A stretch of 64,000 nt of DNA from Aestuariibacter sp. (GTDB lineage: Bacteria > Pseudomonadota > Gammaproteobacteria > Enterobacterales > Alteromonadaceae), in contig CP051238.1 of assembly GCA_017794925.1 (NCBI GenBank), forward strand, positions 2,558,179 through 2,622,178, written 5' to 3'. Of the stretch, positions 61,989-64,000 are shown piece by piece. Under the pieces are notes generated by a model. The model searched no databases. It saw nothing but the letters and a program-made list of their open reading frames with translations, and was not told where the DNA came from. The position numbers were made by a program, and so were the translations under genes. The number at the start of each line of letters is the position of its first letter. The stretch's first letter is position 1.

Positions 61989-64000
61989 TTATACCTCGGC
62001 GGCTTCGAGCTCTTGCTCTAACTGACGGGTTTCATCGGCACGGGGCTTGGTAAACCTTGCCAGACCGAGATAGATAACGGGCGTCAGGTAAAGGGTAAAT
62101 ACGACGGCGATACCCAAACCACCAAACACCACCCAACCGATAGCGTTGCGGGCTTCAGCACCTGCACCAGTAGACAAGATCAGCGGCAGTCCACCAAGAA
62201 TAGTCGAGACCAGTGTCATCATTATTGGACGTAACCGCACGCGGCCTGCTTCTAGAATAGCGTCATAAACTGCATAGCCACGATCGCGCAACTGGTCGGC
62301 AAATTCCACCAACAAAATGGCATTTTTCGCCAGCAGACCAATCAACATCACCAGGCCAATTTGAGAATACACATTAATGGTTGTGCCTGTGATGTACAGC
62401 GCGTAGACCGCAGCAGCAATACCAAATGGCACGGTTAACATAACGACGACAGCGCTGTTTACACTTTCAAATTGTGCCGCGAGAACCAAAAACACAATCA
62501 CAAATGCCAGTACGTAGGTGAGTGCTACTTGCTTCGATGTTTCTTCGAAGGTCTGTGCTTCACCGAGGAAAATCATACCAATACCATCGAGCAGCGTTTC
62601 CTGGCCAATGCTACGAAGACGTTCAACCGCATCATTAATGGCAATGGTTTCTGGTAAATCCATTTCCACTTTGATAGCACGACGCTGGGCCTGGCGTTCT
62701 AACTCGGCGGCGACACCTTCTTCGGTAATGTAGGCTACGCTGGAGAGCGGAACAAGGCTACCGTTATCGGACTTCACATACAGGTTGGTTAAATCTGATG
62801 GGTTACTGGTACTGCGATTATTGGTTTGCAGGATAATTGGAATAGCCTGATCCCCAACGTTTAAATCTACTACGTCGTTGCCGGCGATGGCTGCGCGAAG
62901 GGTGGCTGAAATATCGCTTAACGGCACGCCGAGCTCCTCCGCACGGCGACGATCGATGTTTACCCGTAGTTGTGGTTGAGTAGGCTCGTAACTGATTTGT
63001 GGTGTGCCTAATTCAGGCATACGATTTTCAATTTCACGGGCAAAGATGACCGCGGCATTGTAGATGCGTTCGTAAGTATCACCGGTCAACGCCAGTTCAA
63101 GACCGCCGCCCTGACCGCGTAAATTCAGACTGTTACCACCAAATGCATTACCAGGTGCGCCTGGCACGGATTGCAAGGCAGGGCGGATTTCACCAACGAT
63201 GTCTTGCAGCGACTTGTCTCGCTCGTCCCAATGCTTAAGGTTGGCGGTGATGAATACGATATTCGGATCCCACTGTCCCACCACTGTGTAGATAGAATCG
63301 ATAGTGTCATTTTCCACATAGGGCATTAACACGTTTTCCATTTTTATGGCCTGGCGGTCCATAAAATTCAGGCCAACGCCGTCAGGACCCCGGGCAAAGA
63401 TACGAATGGTGCCACGGTCCTCGCTGGGCAATAACTCGTTGTCGATAGATTGCATAGTGAAATACGCGCCTACCGCAGCCAGGATAGAAAACGCCACAAT
63501 CCACCAGGCGTATTTAAGTGACCACAGTAAACTGCGTTGATATCCACCTAAAAACACGTGGCCAACTTTGCCCAGGGTGTTGTCAAAGAGACCTTTTTTA
63601 TCGGTGTCTTTTTTGACCGGTAAGCGGGCCGTCAAAGCAGGCACCAATGACAAAGCAACAAACGACGAGATGATGACGGAGCCAGCCAGTACACCACCGA
63701 ATTCCCGGAACAACCGACCGGCGGTAGAGGGCAGAAATGCAATAGGAATAAATACCGAAGCCAGCACAGCAGTGGTAGCAACTACGGCGAAAAACACTTC
63801 CCGCGTGCCGATGACGGCAGCGGCGCGAGCTCCTAAGCCCATGGTGCGTCTTCGTTGGATGTTTTCAGATACGACTATCGCGTCGTCAACGATCATCCCG
63901 GTAGCCAGCACCAGTGCTAGCAAAGTCAGAATATTCACGGAAAAACCGAGCATCCAGATAATAGCCAGGGCACCAGTCAGGGACACCGGAATAGACAAAG
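61989..64000 (-). CDS. RND-family efflux permease (HAE1/AcrB type), 5' end outside window
   Basis: About 670 C-terminal residues; the frame is open to the right edge, so roughly the first third, including TM1-2, is missing. The visible part begins in the TM3-4 region, with LALVLATGMIVDDAIVVSENIQRR (the proton-relay Asp pair). It continues through the second periplasmic porter/docking loop (QPQLRVNIDRRRAEELGVPLSDI) and TM7-12, with a second-half EAGRVRLRPIMMT segment, and ends in a short charged tail LEQELEAAEV. It would pump hydrophobic or drug-like compounds with a membrane-fusion partner, probably encoded just upstream, outside the window. Confidence 0.93.
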   Translation of the reverse strand, partial: LSIPVSLTGALAIIWMLGFSVNILTLLALVLATGMIVDDAIVVSENIQRRRTMGLGARAAAVIGTREVFFAVVATTAVLASVFIPIAFLPSTAGRLFREFGGVLAGSVIISSFVALSLVPALTARLPVKKDTDKKGLFDNTLGKVGHVFLGGYQRSLLWSLKYAWWIVAFSILAAVGAYFTMQSIDNELLPSEDRGTIRIFARGPDGVGLNFMDRQAIKMENVLMPYVENDTIDSIYTVVGQWDPNIVFITANLKHWDERDKSLQDIVGEIRPALQSVPGAPGNAFGGNSLNLRGQGGGLELALTGDTYERIYNAAVIFAREIENRMPELGTPQISYEPTQPQLRVNIDRRRAEELGVPLSDISATLRAAIAGNDVVDLNVGDQAIPIILQTNNRSTSNPSDLTNLYVKSDNGSLVPLSSVAYITEEGVAAELERQAQRRAIKVEMDLPETIAINDAVERLRSIGQETLLDGIGMIFLGEAQTFEETSKQVALTYVLAFVIVFLVLAAQFESVNSAVVVMLTVPFGIAAAVYALYITGTTINVYSQIGLVMLIGLLAKNAILLVEFADQLRDRGYAVYDAILEAGRVRLRPIMMTLVSTILGGLPLILSTGAGAEARNAIGWVVFGGLGIAVVFTLYLTPVIYLGLARFTKPRADETRQLEQELEAAEV

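Noticed and set aside
1..64000. CRISPR array, tRNA genes, prophage or integrated plasmid
   Set aside because: No regularly spaced direct repeats, no tRNA cloverleaf, no integrase, phage structural or plasmid replication genes were seen.

Overview
The window looks like chromosomal DNA of a marine, polysaccharide-degrading gammaproteobacterium of the Alteromonadales (Alteromonas/Aestuariibacter-like). The grounds are a fadI-fadJ pair, a cysD/cysC/cysQ/cysN/SLC13 sulfate operon, a batA-batB-batD operon, an ffh/ypjD/yfjD neighbourhood, a TonB-receptor/halogenase/glycosidase locus, and moderate GC. No tRNA, rRNA, CRISPR array, phage or intact insertion sequence was seen.

Layout. (1) 1-16188, + strand: a xyloglucan-type utilisation operon. 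It holds the 3' part of a GH95 alpha-L-fucosidase, a TonB-dependent receptor, a flavin-dependent tryptophan-halogenase homologue, a degenerate second halogenase-like protein, lipoprotein GH35 beta-galactosidase, lipoprotein GH31 alpha-xylosidase with a PA14-like insert, and a lipoprotein GH3 glucosidase fused to a C-terminal SGNH esterase. A strong hairpin terminator follows. The enzyme set matches stepwise removal of fucose, galactose, xylose and glucose (plus O-acetyl) from fucosylated xyloglucan oligosaccharides. (2) 16454-17683: a double-receiver diguanylate cyclase. (3) 17733-23188, - strand: sulfate activation operon. (4) 23504-28390, - strand: putP, an ECF sigma/anti-sigma pair and a DUF885 lipoprotein. 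(5) 28401-28664: a 264-bp MITE-like element inserted exactly between batD and the DUF885 gene. (6) 28664-35729, - strand: MoxR/DUF58/DUF4381/BatA/BatB/BatD operon. (7) 35984-39426: fadI-fadJ beta-oxidation operon behind a FadR-like site. (8) 39580-39996: two very small genes converging on one terminator. (9) 40541-52783: a 1510-aa propeller-PAS-GGDEF-EAL sensor, an M16 peptidase, sixA, a small coiled-coil protein, a CorC-like protein, ypjD and ffh. (10) 52919-59623: a periplasmic binding protein, then a translationally coupled three-gene SMC-like (MukB/JetC-type) condensin operon without a JetD/MksG nuclease. (11) 59768-64000: TerB-like protein, DUF2059 protein, alpha/beta hydrolase lipoprotein and the 3' part of an RND efflux pump.

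The most interesting items are the three-gene SMC-like complex, the MITE whose end supplies the batD stop codon, the GH3-SGNH fusion, and the active/degenerate halogenase pair inside a glycan locus. Start codons were chosen from visible Shine-Dalgarno sequences, so several differ from the longest open frame. Family names rest on motif recognition by eye, not on searches.
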